DNA from: Membranihabitans maritimus
GTDB lineage: Bacteria; Bacteroidota; Bacteroidia; Chitinophagales; Saprospiraceae
DNA: 64,000 bases
Direction: 5' to 3'
Assembly (NCBI RefSeq): GCF_021729145.1
Contig: NZ_JAJSLW010000011.1
Span: 162,932-226,931 of the forward strand
Shown: positions 46,701-56,218 of the stretch, one piece after another
Layout: every line of letters begins with the position of its first letter
How positions within the stretch are numbered: the stretch's first letter is position 1
Translations under genes and position numbers: made by a program
Notes under the pieces: generated by a model
Seen by the model: the letters and a program-made list of their open reading frames with translations, nothing else
The model's database searches: none
Told to the model about the DNA's origin: nothing

Positions 46701-46747
46701 AAATGATGTGGAAAGTTGGGAAAGAAGCGGAATTGTAAATAGAATGT

Positions 46748-47731
46748 ATGTTAGTAGATAACCATAACAGAGCGATAAATTACCTTCGGTTGGCCGTTAC
46801 GGATCGGTGCAACCTTCGATGCAACTATTGCATGCCCGAAGAAGGAATTGAATTTGCCAAAAGGGATGATTTATTAACAATGGAGGAACTATGTAAAATC
46901 AGTTCGATATTAGTAGAGCAGGGTATTGACAAAATCCGGTTGACGGGAGGTGAGCCATTTGTACGGAAGGATCTGATGGTTTTGATACGGTATCTTGCAG
47001 GTTTGGAGGGATTGAAAACCATATCGGTAACTACAAACAATACTGTTATCGGCCCGTATTTGGATGAATTGAAAGAGCTCGGAGTAACTGATGTAAATGT
47101 CAGCCTTGATGCCATTAACGAGAGTGCTTTTCAGCGAATAACTCGCAGGGACCAGCACCAATTGGTCATGGACAATTTGATGGCAATGATAGCCAAAGGT
47201 TTTAATATCAGAGTGAATTGTATAGCTTTGGAAGGTCAGAATATAGAAGAAATTATCCCTATGTTGGACCTTACCCGTGAACATAATGTATCTGTCCGGT
47301 TTTTGGAAGAAATGCCTTTTAATGGAGGTTCGAAGTCCTTCAATACGATAAAATGGAATTATAAAAAAATCTTTGACCATATACAGTCCTTCTATCCGGA
47401 CATCGAAGAAATTCCTTCGGAGAAAACGTCGACATCTATTAATTATCGGATTAAGGGATTTAGGGGGACTTTTGGTTTGATCCCATCCTTTACACGTACA
47501 TTTTGTGGAAGCTGTAACCGGTTGAGAATATCAGCGACCGGAGATGTGATTACTTGTTTGTATGGGAAACCAAGACTGAATATACGGGAGTTTATCCGGT
47601 TGGATTCATCGGGCGAAGCATTCAGGGAAAGTATTGTGGATGCATTGCAGACGCGTTCTGCCACGGGGTTTGAAGAACAGGAAATGTACGATGGCGTATT
47701 TGAGAATTCCATGACATCAATTGGTGGATGA
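46748..47731 (+). CDS. moaA: GTP 3',8-cyclase
   Basis: A 327-aa radical-SAM enzyme for the first step of molybdenum-cofactor synthesis. The radical-SAM cysteines are in CNLRCNYC (Cys21, 25, 28), LTGGEP is near 58-63, and the C-terminal GTP-binding cluster is in TFCGSCNRLRISATGDVITC. The C-terminus ends in SIGG, the conserved Gly-Gly tail needed for catalysis. Complete. Directly downstream, after 156 nt or less, is an unrelated lipoprotein gene. Confidence 0.95.
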   Translation: MLVDNHNRAINYLRLAVTDRCNLRCNYCMPEEGIEFAKRDDLLTMEELCKISSILVEQGIDKIRLTGGEPFVRKDLMVLIRYLAGLEGLKTISVTTNNTVIGPYLDELKELGVTDVNVSLDAINESAFQRITRRDQHQLVMDNLMAMIAKGFNIRVNCIALEGQNIEEIIPMLDLTREHNVSVRFLEEMPFNGGSKSFNTIKWNYKKIFDHIQSFYPDIEEIPSEKTSTSINYRIKGFRGTFGLIPSFTRTFCGSCNRLRISATGDVITCLYGKPRLNIREFIRLDSSGEAFRESIVDALQTRSATGFEEQEMYDGVFENSMTSIGG

Positions 47732-47887
47732 GTTCGTGAAGAAAAGTACCTTTAGCTGCGAACTAGGTGCTTTGCACTCAGTAGGTGCGATTCGTTTCTT
47801 TAGCTTACCAAAGAATTTAGTAAATATTTGATTAGAATTTGATATTGCCTTACATTAAGGGGATTGACAAATATACTTATATCAATC

Positions 47888-49099
47888 GTGAGAAAAACTT
47901 TCAGCAAATTTTGGAATACGGCTTACCTGGGTATTATGCTTAGTTTTTGTATTTCCTGTCAGAAGAATCAGGAAGAAGAGAAGATTAATCTCCCGGAAAA
48001 AGCTGTTTCCATTTTTGACCTTGTAGAGGATGTGAAATTTCTACGATTGGGGGATACTTCCCGAGAAGAGAGTCTTTTTTCAAAAGTACAAAATGCGTAC
48101 TTTTTGGATTCTTTTATGGTTTTTGGACAAAACGGAATGTCTTATTCGGATCATGGAAATTACCTCTATTTTAATTATGAAGGTAATTTTTTGCATAGGT
48201 TTGATACCAGAAATATTGTGAAAGACGGTCAAACCTTTTCAAAAGGATTTTATGCTGATGAAGAAGGAGTATTCATTCCTGATGTGATTAGAAATGTGAT
48301 ATTTAAAGTGAGTCACCAGGGAGAGATGTTGGATGATTTTAAAACGGTAAATAAGGCTACCTTGTACCTTCCTTTAGAGGAAGATATTGTTCTTTATAGC
48401 TATAACAGAGACAAACCGAAAGGACTATTGGATGATGACGAATACTACGACTTTTTTCTATATTCTGAGAAAGAAAAGAAAATTATTGACAAAGGTGTCA
48501 CAGAAGTTCCGGAGTGGTATCGAAATAACTATGGAGATATACAATTGATCAAAGCGCCTCATAGTGAAACCCTGTACCATTGCACAGTGCGTGACCCAAA
48601 CTATATTATATATGAAATGACAAAGAATGGTATTCACGAAATTGATCGATTGGTGTTTACGGAAGGAATGGTTGATTTGGACCGTTTACCTTTTGTGTCT
48701 GAAAACCGGGTTGATCCTCACTATTACAGGGATGAAAATATAGTCACTGATATTTTTGGAATTCAGCGGGTAGGAGATAATCTGTTTTGTATGATAGACC
48801 GGGGATTTGGGACCAACTACCTGGTACGTAAAAATATAAAAACCGGGAATTCAAGCGCTGTTAAGATTGATTGGCATAAGATAGTTGCCCGGGATTATGT
48901 CCTGCGGGCAAAAGTATTGGATTACACTGATGATGGATATTTTGTTCTATTTACACCTGCTATGGTATTTAAGAAATTTTACGACCTGAATAAAGATTGG
49001 CTCCAGCCTTATTTGATAAATGATTTTGAGGGACTATCCTATTCGGACAATGACATTATTATTTTCTTAAAATTCAAGCCGGAATATTATGATATGTAA
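47888..49099 (+). CDS. Lipoprotein of the 6-bladed beta-propeller type, unknown function
   Basis: About 403 aa if started at GTG 47888; a TTG at 47864 would add eight residues. A lipoprotein signal ends with the lipobox CISC. Beyond it lies a beta-rich protein with repeating strand-turn units (VSIFDLVEDVKFLRLGD, NYLYFNYEGNFLHRFD, GDNLFCMIDRGFG, DDGYFVLFTPAMVFKKFYDL), like the 6-bladed propeller lipoproteins common in Bacteroidota. There is no link to molybdopterin chemistry, yet it sits between moaA and moaC on the same strand. Confidence 0.7.
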   Translation: MRKTFSKFWNTAYLGIMLSFCISCQKNQEEEKINLPEKAVSIFDLVEDVKFLRLGDTSREESLFSKVQNAYFLDSFMVFGQNGMSYSDHGNYLYFNYEGNFLHRFDTRNIVKDGQTFSKGFYADEEGVFIPDVIRNVIFKVSHQGEMLDDFKTVNKATLYLPLEEDIVLYSYNRDKPKGLLDDDEYYDFFLYSEKEKKIIDKGVTEVPEWYRNNYGDIQLIKAPHSETLYHCTVRDPNYIIYEMTKNGIHEIDRLVFTEGMVDLDRLPFVSENRVDPHYYRDENIVTDIFGIQRVGDNLFCMIDRGFGTNYLVRKNIKTGNSSAVKIDWHKIVARDYVLRAKVLDYTDDGYFVLFTPAMVFKKFYDLNKDWLQPYLINDFEGLSYSDNDIIIFLKFKPEYYDM

Positions 49100-49326
49100 T
49101 TCACGCAATGGATATATCTACCGGTTCATTATACAATAGAGTATGCGTGTTTAGCTATCTATGATCAGAGGTTTCAGTATCTCTTTTAGTGCCTGTGGGG
49201 AATTAGGAATCTTTAGAAAGAATATACACTATCGGGATTTACATTGGTGAGTAAGTAATAATTTTTTGAGTTTAATTCCTTTCCCTGACCTTTGCATTTT
49301 CTTTATCTTAGTGAAAAATCAAAAGC

Positions 49327-49809
49327 ATGAACAAAAAATTATCCCATATTAACGAAGATGGCGATGCTACCATGGTAGATGTTTCAGGCAAAAAGACAAG
49401 TGCACGAATGGCAACGGCCTCCGGCAGGGTTATTTTCCCTGATGATGTGTACAAAGAGCTGGAATCAAACCAGTTCTCAAATAAAAAAGGAAGTATTTTT
49501 CAGATTGCTATAATAGCGGGTATTCAGGCAGCTAAAAAAACTTCGGAATTAATCCCCTTATGCCACCATTTGGCTTTGTCTAAAGTGAATATAGATGTGG
49601 AACCCCTTCCTGAGTCCCATTCTTTGAAAATTGAGTGCACTGTAAAATGCAATGACCGGACAGGGGTGGAAATGGAGGCATTGACTGCGGTTACAGTGAG
49701 TGCATTGACTGTCTATGATATGTGCAAAGCCCTCTCCCACGATATCGGAATAACAGAGATCCAGCTAGAGTATAAATCAGGTGGAAAACATGACTTTAAC
49801 CGGAAATAG
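49327..49809 (+). CDS. moaC: Cyclic pyranopterin monophosphate synthase
   Basis: A 160-aa enzyme that rearranges the MoaA product into cyclic pyranopterin monophosphate. Characteristic motifs are MVDVSGKKTSARMATASGRV near the N-terminus, the catalytic LIPLCHHLALSKV (His77, His78), RTGVEMEALTAVTVSALTVYDMCKA, and a conserved lysine in EYKSGGK. The 3' end overlaps mobA by about 20 nt. Confidence 0.95.
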   Translation: MNKKLSHINEDGDATMVDVSGKKTSARMATASGRVIFPDDVYKELESNQFSNKKGSIFQIAIIAGIQAAKKTSELIPLCHHLALSKVNIDVEPLPESHSLKIECTVKCNDRTGVEMEALTAVTVSALTVYDMCKALSHDIGITEIQLEYKSGGKHDFNRK

Positions 49810-50413
49810 ATTATATGGACTCGTGCTCGCCGGAGGGAAAAGTACGAGAATGGGTGCAGACAAAGGATTGATTGAATATCACGGGATACCACAAAGGGAA
49901 TATGTTTATTCTATATTGTCTTCGGTTTGTGATGATGTTTTTATGAGTCTTCGTCAAGAACAAGCCTCTCAATTGGAAAGTAGTTTTAAACGAATAGTAG
50001 ATAAAAATGAATTCCCGGGGCCGTTGAATGGAATAATGAGTGCTCATGACTTTGATAAAGAAGCTTCATGGTTTGTTTTGGCTTGCGACCTACCGTTACT
50101 AGATAAGGAAGCTGTTCGATACATATTTGATCGAAGAAATGATAAGAAAATGGCAACTACTTATGCAAAAAATAAAGACAGTTATCCTGAACCATTAGTT
50201 ACTATCTGGGAATCAACCGGATTAAAATCTTTTCGGGAGCGTTTGGATCGGGGCGAAAGGATGGGGCCGAGGAAATTTTTGATTGATTCAGACATAGAAT
50301 TGGTTTTTCCGGATAACGAGAAAATTTTAATGAACGTTAACACAATGGAAGATTATGAGCAGGTAAGAATACGGGAGTCCGGGGCCGGGAGTGGAGTTCA
50401 TGATAAAATGTAG
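49790..50413 (+). CDS. mobA: Molybdenum cofactor guanylyltransferase-type nucleotidyltransferase
   Basis: A 207-aa GTP:molybdopterin guanylyltransferase-like protein. The nucleotide-binding signature GLVLAGGKSTRMGADKG lies at the N-terminus, the catalytic acidic site in VLACDLPLLDKEAV, and the substrate region PEPLVTIWE follows. ATG 49790 is preferred over GTG 49781; either way the start is inside moaC, implying coupled translation. MobA output (MGD) serves DMSO-reductase-family enzymes, whereas the mocA gene downstream serves the xanthine-dehydrogenase family, so both branches appear to be present. Confidence 0.88.
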   Translation: MTLTGNRLYGLVLAGGKSTRMGADKGLIEYHGIPQREYVYSILSSVCDDVFMSLRQEQASQLESSFKRIVDKNEFPGPLNGIMSAHDFDKEASWFVLACDLPLLDKEAVRYIFDRRNDKKMATTYAKNKDSYPEPLVTIWESTGLKSFRERLDRGERMGPRKFLIDSDIELVFPDNEKILMNVNTMEDYEQVRIRESGAGSGVHDKM

Positions 50414-50537
50414 AAAATCTGTCAACGTCAAACTGACCTGATAGGCTTTTTTGTAGTAGATAGAAACAGAAAGTTGCAAAGCGAAGTACTGGTATACTCT
50501 AACTTGCAGCTTGCCATTGTAAATTTGCTTGGAAAAT

Positions 50538-51617
50538 ATGAAACAAAACAATAGATACATCCGTCAAACGATCCTTAAGGGCTTTGGGCCAGGAAGCCAG
50601 GAGAAATTAAAAAAATCTTCGGTTTTGGTAGTGGGGGCTGGAGGACTTGGGATTCCCGTATTGCAATATTTAAATGCGATGGGTGTCGGAGCCATTGGGA
50701 TAGTCGATGGAGATAAAGTTTCATTATCTAATTTACACCGTCAGGTATTGTATACGGAATCCGATATTGGCGAATCTAAAGTGCAAGTTCTAGCGGAGAG
50801 GCTACACAGACAAAATTCGAGTACCGTTATCCATACCTATGAAACCTATTTGAGCACTGAAAATGCCTTAGAACTTATAGCCCCGTTTGATTTAGTGATA
50901 GATGCAACGGATAATTTCCCCACACGCTACCTGATCAATGATGCCTGTGTTATTTTGGACAAACCTTTTATATACGGCGCTCTTCACGGGTACGAAGGAC
51001 AGGTAAGTGTGTTCAACTACAACGATGGGCCTACCTATCGGTGCTTGTTTCCTGATATGCCATCAGCAGGACAGATTCCCGACTGTAATACAAATGGTGT
51101 TTTAGGAATCTTACCCGGAATAGTCGGAAATTTGCAGGCGCTGGAAGCAGTGAAAGTAATTAGTGGAGTGGGGGAGGTCCTTTCCGGAAAACTTCTCATT
51201 TTTGATTCTTTAACGCACCAGTATCGGAAAATTACCTTTCCGGTTGTACCTGAAAATCTCGTTATTAAAAAACTACAAGGTAATTACGGCGTTAATTATT
51301 GTACGAATCAAAACATTTCATCCGATGAATTTGATTCTATAGTTAAGGGCAATTTACAGCTTATTGATGTAAGAACTCCTGAGGAATTTGAGTCGTTTCA
51401 TTTTGAACCGGCTAAAAATATTCCGGTGATGGAATTGGATGAAAGACGGGGGGAGATAGATATTACCAAATCTGTATGTTTTGTATGTCAATCAGGAATA
51501 AGGAGCCAAAAGGCCATTGATATTTTCAATGCCAATCCAGCCGTTGAAGTATTCCACCTGGAAGGGGGTATTAATGCGTATTTGGAATGGCAGTCAAAAT
51601 TCGCAAAAGTAAAATAG
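50538..51617 (+). CDS. moeB: MoeB/ThiF-type adenylyltransferase with C-terminal rhodanese domain
   Basis: A 359-aa E1-like enzyme that adenylates the MoaD C-terminus. The Rossmann GAGGLGIPVLQYLNAMGVG is near 35-53, NLHRQVLY is near 68, and YRCLFPDMPSAGQIPDCNTNGVLG is near 175-195 with the conserved cysteines. Residues about 260-359 form a rhodanese domain with active-site VCFVCQSGIRSQKA, which can supply sulfur for the thiocarboxylate. ATG 50538 is used rather than TTG 50529. Ten nucleotides before moeA. Confidence 0.9.
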   Translation: MKQNNRYIRQTILKGFGPGSQEKLKKSSVLVVGAGGLGIPVLQYLNAMGVGAIGIVDGDKVSLSNLHRQVLYTESDIGESKVQVLAERLHRQNSSTVIHTYETYLSTENALELIAPFDLVIDATDNFPTRYLINDACVILDKPFIYGALHGYEGQVSVFNYNDGPTYRCLFPDMPSAGQIPDCNTNGVLGILPGIVGNLQALEAVKVISGVGEVLSGKLLIFDSLTHQYRKITFPVVPENLVIKKLQGNYGVNYCTNQNISSDEFDSIVKGNLQLIDVRTPEEFESFHFEPAKNIPVMELDERRGEIDITKSVCFVCQSGIRSQKAIDIFNANPAVEVFHLEGGINAYLEWQSKFAKVK

Positions 51618-51626
51618 AATTCGCTA

Positions 51627-52838
51627 ATGATTTCATTCGAAGAAGCATATCAAAGGGTGATGTCCCATACTTTTTCATTCGGTATGGAGCACATGGATTT
51701 ACTTCGGAGTACCAACCGTGTGTTGGCGGAAGATATTTTTGCAGATAGGAATTTCCCCCCGTTTAACCGCTCTACAAAGGATGGAATTGCGATTAATTCA
51801 AAAGGGCTGGAAGGTGGAAATTTGCGATTTCCTGTCTCGGGAATTATTCCGGCCGGGACTCCTCCTCCTTTGTTGAAGGATACGGGAGCGTGCTATGAAA
51901 TTATGACCGGAGCGGTTGTCCCGGAAAATGCCGATACAATAGTGATGTATGAGGATCTCGATTTGGTGGATGGATACGCCGTTTTAAAGTCGCTACCGGA
52001 AGTCGGGAAAAATATACATCAAGAAGGAAGTGATAAAAAGTCCGGGAATCTCCTTCTTTCTAAAAACCGTAAAATTTCAGGTGCGGAAGTTGGAATATTG
52101 GCGGCAGTGGGTAAATCACAGGTATTGGTACACAAAAACCCAGTTATAGCCACGATCTCTACAGGGAATGAATTAGTAGAAATTAATGAAATTCCCGAAC
52201 CGCACCAGATTAGGCAGTCCAATACTGCGAGCCTCAGGTCCCTTTTATTGGAAGAGAATATTTCGGCTGAAAATTTGCATGTTAATGATGAGCGAGGGGA
52301 TATTCTTTCAAGTTTGGAGTTGGCATTGAAAAAAAATGACGTTTTGTTACTAAGCGGAGGGGTTTCCAAAGGGAAATTTGATTTTATTCCCGAATCCCTT
52401 GATAAGCTTGGGGTCAAAAAAGTGTTTCATAGGGTATTGCAAAGGCCGGGAAAACCTTTTTGGTTTGGTTTGCAGGAGCAGCATAATACAGTTGTATTTT
52501 CTTTTCCGGGTAATCCCGTTTCCACTTTTGCCAACTATCATATTTATTTCAGGGATTGGTTGTATAAATCCTGGGGCCTGGATGTGCCGGAATTTATGTT
52601 GGAATTGGGGGATAGTACGGTTTCTCATGATAAATTGACCATATTTTCTAATGCAAAGGTCCAGTCGGAAAATGGTATAGTAAAAGTATTTGTAATTGGA
52701 GGCAACGGTTCCGGGGATTTAATAAGCCTGGGGAAGACAGATGGATTCGTTCGTTTAGATCCTGGGAAAGGACGATTGGAAAAAGGAACCTTGGTTCCCT
52801 TTATTCCTACGAGGAATTTATTAAATTGGAATCAATGA
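51627..52838 (+). CDS. moeA: Molybdopterin molybdenumtransferase
   Basis: A 403-aa enzyme that inserts molybdate into adenylated molybdopterin. Motifs include FPPFNRSTKDGIAI near 47-60, EIMTGAVVPENADTIVMYE near 90-108, PVIATISTGNELVEI, LLSGGVSKGKFDFIPESL, and FSFPGNPVSTFANYHIYF. The C-terminal domain IV is shorter and diverged but present. Overlaps xdhC by 4 nt (ATGA). Confidence 0.95.
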   Translation: MISFEEAYQRVMSHTFSFGMEHMDLLRSTNRVLAEDIFADRNFPPFNRSTKDGIAINSKGLEGGNLRFPVSGIIPAGTPPPLLKDTGACYEIMTGAVVPENADTIVMYEDLDLVDGYAVLKSLPEVGKNIHQEGSDKKSGNLLLSKNRKISGAEVGILAAVGKSQVLVHKNPVIATISTGNELVEINEIPEPHQIRQSNTASLRSLLLEENISAENLHVNDERGDILSSLELALKKNDVLLLSGGVSKGKFDFIPESLDKLGVKKVFHRVLQRPGKPFWFGLQEQHNTVVFSFPGNPVSTFANYHIYFRDWLYKSWGLDVPEFMLELGDSTVSHDKLTIFSNAKVQSENGIVKVFVIGGNGSGDLISLGKTDGFVRLDPGKGRLEKGTLVPFIPTRNLLNWNQ

Positions 52839-53860
52839 TTCATGAATTGGACAATATCATAGATGATTTTGTAACTGCCGGACAATCGGGTCTGGAATGT
52901 GTTCTCGCAACAGTGGTTGAACTGGAAGGCTCTTCATATCGCCGTCCCGGAGTACGGATGTTAATTCGAGAAGATGATCAAATGACCGGTGCGGTAAGTG
53001 GAGGATGTGTGGAAAAAGAAATATTGCGTCAGAGTATGTCTGTTTTTAAAGATGGTAGCCCCAAAATTATGACTTATGACGGCAGGTACCGGTTGGGTTG
53101 TGAAGGAATTTTATTTATTTTAATCGAAAAGTTTTGTCCTTCAGAAGCATTAATTCTTGCGTTTAAAAGTTCTGTCGAAAAACGGAGTCCTGTGTTGGTG
53201 AAGTCCTATTATTCAAGGCAGGAAGGGACAAATGAGGCTTTTGGATCCCATTTAATACTGGAAAGTGGCCAGGTTTTTCCTTTTGGTACGTTGCAAAAGC
53301 CGGATAGGAAGCTCGATTGCTTTACCGATGAGTTAAAACCCTCTTTGAAACTGTTGATAATAGGCGCTGAGCACGATGCTGTCGAATTGTCATCCCTGGC
53401 TGCGAGTTGTGGTTGGCAAGTGACGATAATAGCCCCTTCATCTGACCCCAGGGAACCTAAACATTTTCCGGGTGCAGGGGAGATAATCAATTCCGCTCCC
53501 GAGTTTTTTTCATCGGATTGGGTGGATATAAGGACGGCGGTCGTACTTATGACCCATTCCTATGTATTGGATCTGCAATATATGATGAAACTTGTGGAAC
53601 ACAGGCCCAGGTATTTAGGGTTACTGGGGCCAAGGACAAGGAGGGAGAAATTGTTCGAAGAGTTGTGGGGACAACTGCCTGAAATCGACACTGAATTTTT
53701 TGATAGTGTTTCAGGTCCGGCAGGTATAAATATTGGTGCGGAGACACCGCGGGAGATTGCCATATCCGTAGTAGGAGAGATTTTATCTGTTTTCCGGGAA
53801 CAGGAGCCCAAACCATTGAAAGATAAAGTGGGGCGGATCCATTCGGGGGTGAAATTATAA
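52835..53860 (+). CDS. xdhC: XdhC/CoxI-family maturation protein
   Basis: A 341-aa chaperone that binds molybdenum cofactor and delivers it, sulfurated, to xanthine-dehydrogenase-family hydroxylases. The N-terminal domain has ATVVELEGSSYRRPGVRMLI and the cofactor-related GAVSGGCVEKEI near 55-66. The C-terminal Rossmann-like domain has LLIIGAEHDAVELSSLAASCGWQV and YLGLLGPRTRREKL. ATG 52835 overlaps the moeA stop. Its client enzyme is not in the window, so it must lie elsewhere or just outside. Confidence 0.9.
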   Translation: MIHELDNIIDDFVTAGQSGLECVLATVVELEGSSYRRPGVRMLIREDDQMTGAVSGGCVEKEILRQSMSVFKDGSPKIMTYDGRYRLGCEGILFILIEKFCPSEALILAFKSSVEKRSPVLVKSYYSRQEGTNEAFGSHLILESGQVFPFGTLQKPDRKLDCFTDELKPSLKLLIIGAEHDAVELSSLAASCGWQVTIIAPSSDPREPKHFPGAGEIINSAPEFFSSDWVDIRTAVVLMTHSYVLDLQYMMKLVEHRPRYLGLLGPRTRREKLFEELWGQLPEIDTEFFDSVSGPAGINIGAETPREIAISVVGEILSVFREQEPKPLKDKVGRIHSGVKL

Positions 53861-53861
53861 C

Positions 53862-54491
53862 ATGTCTGAAATTTCCAAAAATATTGCTGTCTGCATACTG
53901 GCCGCCGGGGAATCGATAAGGATGGGAAATGTAGTGAAACAACTGTTGCCCTGGGGAAATACAACGTTGTTGGGAAGTGCCATTCAATTGGCAAAATCTG
54001 TAGAAAAAACTTCCGAGGTCATTGTTGTCCTGGGAGCATTTGAGGCAGAAATAAAGAAAGCACTTAGGAGTGAACTGGAGAATGTGACGGTATTGATTAA
54101 TAAAAACTGGAAAGAAGGAATGGGGGGATCGATTGGCTGTCTGGGAAATTATCTATCCCAAATAGAAGAAGTCCCGGGCGGAGTTTTAATGCTTTTGGGA
54201 GATCAGCCATTTATCAAGATAAGTCACCTGGAAAAATTAATAAAGGCCTTTAATAAAGGGGATAAAGGTATTGTAGCCACTGGTATGGGAGAAAAAGCAG
54301 GAGTGCCTGCTATTTTTTCATCGAAATATTTTCCTCTTTTAAAGGGACTGAAGGGAAAAGGTGGTGCCCAAAAAATTATCCGTGATAATCCGGAGGATGT
54401 CATGATTGCATGTATTGAAAATCGTAGTTTGTATGATATTGATACTATGGAAGAATACAGAAGGCATTATAGAAATTCAAAAAAACTGTGA
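53862..54491 (+). CDS. mocA: Molybdenum cofactor cytidylyltransferase-like nucleotidyltransferase
   Basis: A 209-aa CTP:molybdopterin cytidylyltransferase-type protein. The signature CILAAGESIRMGNVVKQLLPW carries the family's G-x-x-K-Q-L-L instead of the MobA pattern. GMGGSIGCLGNYL and MLLGDQPFI near 110 are typical of MocA. It starts 1 nt after the xdhC stop, forming the expected XdhC-MocA pair for a molybdopterin-cytosine-dinucleotide hydroxylase. A hairpin spans the stops of this gene and convergent ilvD. Confidence 0.88.
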   Translation: MSEISKNIAVCILAAGESIRMGNVVKQLLPWGNTTLLGSAIQLAKSVEKTSEVIVVLGAFEAEIKKALRSELENVTVLINKNWKEGMGGSIGCLGNYLSQIEEVPGGVLMLLGDQPFIKISHLEKLIKAFNKGDKGIVATGMGEKAGVPAIFSSKYFPLLKGLKGKGGAQKIIRDNPEDVMIACIENRSLYDIDTMEEYRRHYRNSKKL

Positions 54492-54527
54492 TCATTATTC
54501 ATTAAAATTAGTTTATTTTCTGATCAC
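54488..54527. terminator. Possible bidirectional hairpin between mocA and ilvD
   Basis: GTGATCA and TGATCAC are perfect 7-bp arms spanning the stop codons of both convergent genes, with a 26-nt AT-rich loop. The long loop weakens the case. Confidence 0.35.
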
Positions 54528-56218
54528 CGTAAATTGATATTATCGGTGACGCAACCTTGTGAAGCACTGCTTACGGAAGCTGCGAACTTGGCCAGAACAC
54601 CACTTTGAACATCGATGTCCGGTTGGACCCAATGCTTTTTTCTTTTTCTAAGTTGTTCTTCTGGTACCAGGAGAGAAATTTGGTTTTCACTAATGTCTAT
54701 TTGAATCATATCTCCATTTTGAACGAATGCAATTGTTCCTCCGTCGATAGCTTCAGGTGCTATATGTCCTACAACGAATCCATGTGTACCTCCGCTAAAA
54801 CGTCCATCCGTGATCAAAGCGACGGATTTACCTAAACCAGCACCAATTAAAGCTCCGGAAGGTTTTAGCATTTCGGGCATTCCAGGACCTCCCCTGGGAC
54901 CTACATAACGAATAACTACTACATCTCCTTTCTTGATTTTATTGGCTGAAATAGCATCCAGGAAATCGTTTTCTTTATCAAATACTTTAGCCGGACCGGT
55001 AAACAAAGAACCTTCCTTGCCTGTAATTTTAGCCACACACCCTTCTTCAGCAAGGTTCCCGTAAAGAATTTGTAGGTGTCCTGTTTTTTTGATGGGCATA
55101 TGAACGGGACGTATGACTTCCTGATTTATAAAATCCAACGGCTCTACTTCTGCAAGGTTTTCGGCAATTGTTTTTCCCGTGACGGTCATACAATTTCCAT
55201 GGATTAATTTCTCTTCCAATAAATATTTCATTACGGCCGGTATCCCACCAAGATGGTGGAGGTCTTCCATTAAGTATTGACCGCTGGGTTTGAAGTTTCC
55301 CAGGAGTGGAATACGTTCATTAATTCGCTTAAAGTCATTTAGTTCCAGGTGTATATCCACACTTTTTGCTACCGCTAATAGGTGCAGTACGGCATTGGTA
55401 CTACCCCCGAGGATTGTGGTGAGAGTAATAGCATTCTCGAAGGCCTGTTTTGTCATGATATCGCGGAAGGTTATATTGTTTTCCAACAGATTTTGCATAG
55501 CCGGTACTATATCAATACATTCTCTTTGTTTTTCAGGACTGAGAGCCGGATTGGAAGACGAATAGGGTAGACTGATTCCCATTACTTCGGCTGCAGCAGC
55601 CATCGTATTTGCTGTATACATACCACCACATGAGCCGGCCCCCGGACAGGCATTCCTCACAATTTCCAGAAAGTCTTTTTCTTCTAATGATCCTACCAGC
55701 TTTTGGCCATAAGCTTCAAAGGTAGAAACGAGATTTAATTTTTGTCCTTTGTAACATCCGGAAGCAATTGTTCCGCCATACATCAAGATTGATGGTCGAT
55801 CCAACCTCCCCATAGCGATCATACATCCCGGAATATTTTTGTCACATCCCGGGATTGTTATGAGGCCGTCGTAGAATTGAGCACCTGCATTGATCTCGAT
55901 GCTATCGGCAATTACTTCTCTGCTTACCAAACTGTATCTCATACCGGATGTGCCCATACTGATCCCATCGCTTACCCCTACGGTGTTGAATCCCAAACCT
56001 ATCATTTCCGTTGATAGTGCTAATTGATCTTTCACAGCCTTTGCCAGGCCATTGAGATGCATGTTACAGGGATTTCCATCCCAACCCAAACTGGCAATTC
56101 CAATCTGGGCCTTGTGGAAATCATCTTCCCGGAAACCAATACCGTAAAGCATAGCCCGAGAATTAGGTTGAGAATCATTCAGTGTAATATTTTTTGATGT
56201 TTTATTTAATGGTTTCAT
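54524..56218 (-). CDS. ilvD: Dihydroxy-acid dehydratase
   Basis: A 564-aa Fe-S enzyme of branched-chain amino acid biosynthesis that dehydrates 2,3-dihydroxy-3-methylbutanoate and its homologue. The three cluster cysteines are Cys51 (NPCNMHL), Cys125 ([11 protein letters not shown]) and Cys197 ([14 protein letters not shown]). The C-terminal catalytic-type serine region is [21 protein letters not shown]. Complete. No other ilv gene is nearby. It is translationally coupled to an upstream Crp/Fnr-like gene by the overlap TAATG. Confidence 0.95.
   Translation of the reverse strand: MKPLNKTSKNITLNDSQPNSRAMLYGIGFREDDFHKAQIGIASLGWDGNPCNMHLNGLAKAVKDQLALSTEMIGLGFNTVGVSDGISMGTSGMRYSLVSREVIADSIEINAGAQFYDGLITIPGCDKNIPGCMIAMGRLDRPSILMYGGTIASGCYKGQKLNLVSTFEAYGQKLVGSLEEKDFLEIVRNACPGAGSCGGMYTANTMAAAAEVMGISLPYSSSNPALSPEKQRECIDIVPAMQNLLENNITFRDIMTKQAFENAITLTTILGGSTNAVLHLLAVAKSVDIHLELNDFKRINERIPLLGNFKPSGQYLMEDLHHLGGIPAVMKYLLEEKLIHGNCMTVTGKTIAENLAEVEPLDFINQEVIRPVHMPIKKTGHLQILYGNLAEEGCVAKITGKEGSLFTGPAKVFDKENDFLDAISANKIKKGDVVVIRYVGPRGGPGMPEMLKPSGALIGAGLGKSVALITDGRFSGGTHGFVVGHIAPEAIDGGTIAFVQNGDMIQIDISENQISLLVPEEQLRKRKKHWVQPDIDVQSGVLAKFAASVSSASQGCVTDNINLR

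Noticed and set aside
45539..46747. A molybdenum-cofactor riboswitch upstream of moaD or moaA
   Set aside because: No recognisable conserved Moco aptamer pattern could be traced by eye; only short hairpins are present.
53547..53994. Two antisense frames of about 145 codons in xdhC
   Set aside because: They overlap each other in different frames over a clearly coding gene and show no protein-like motifs.
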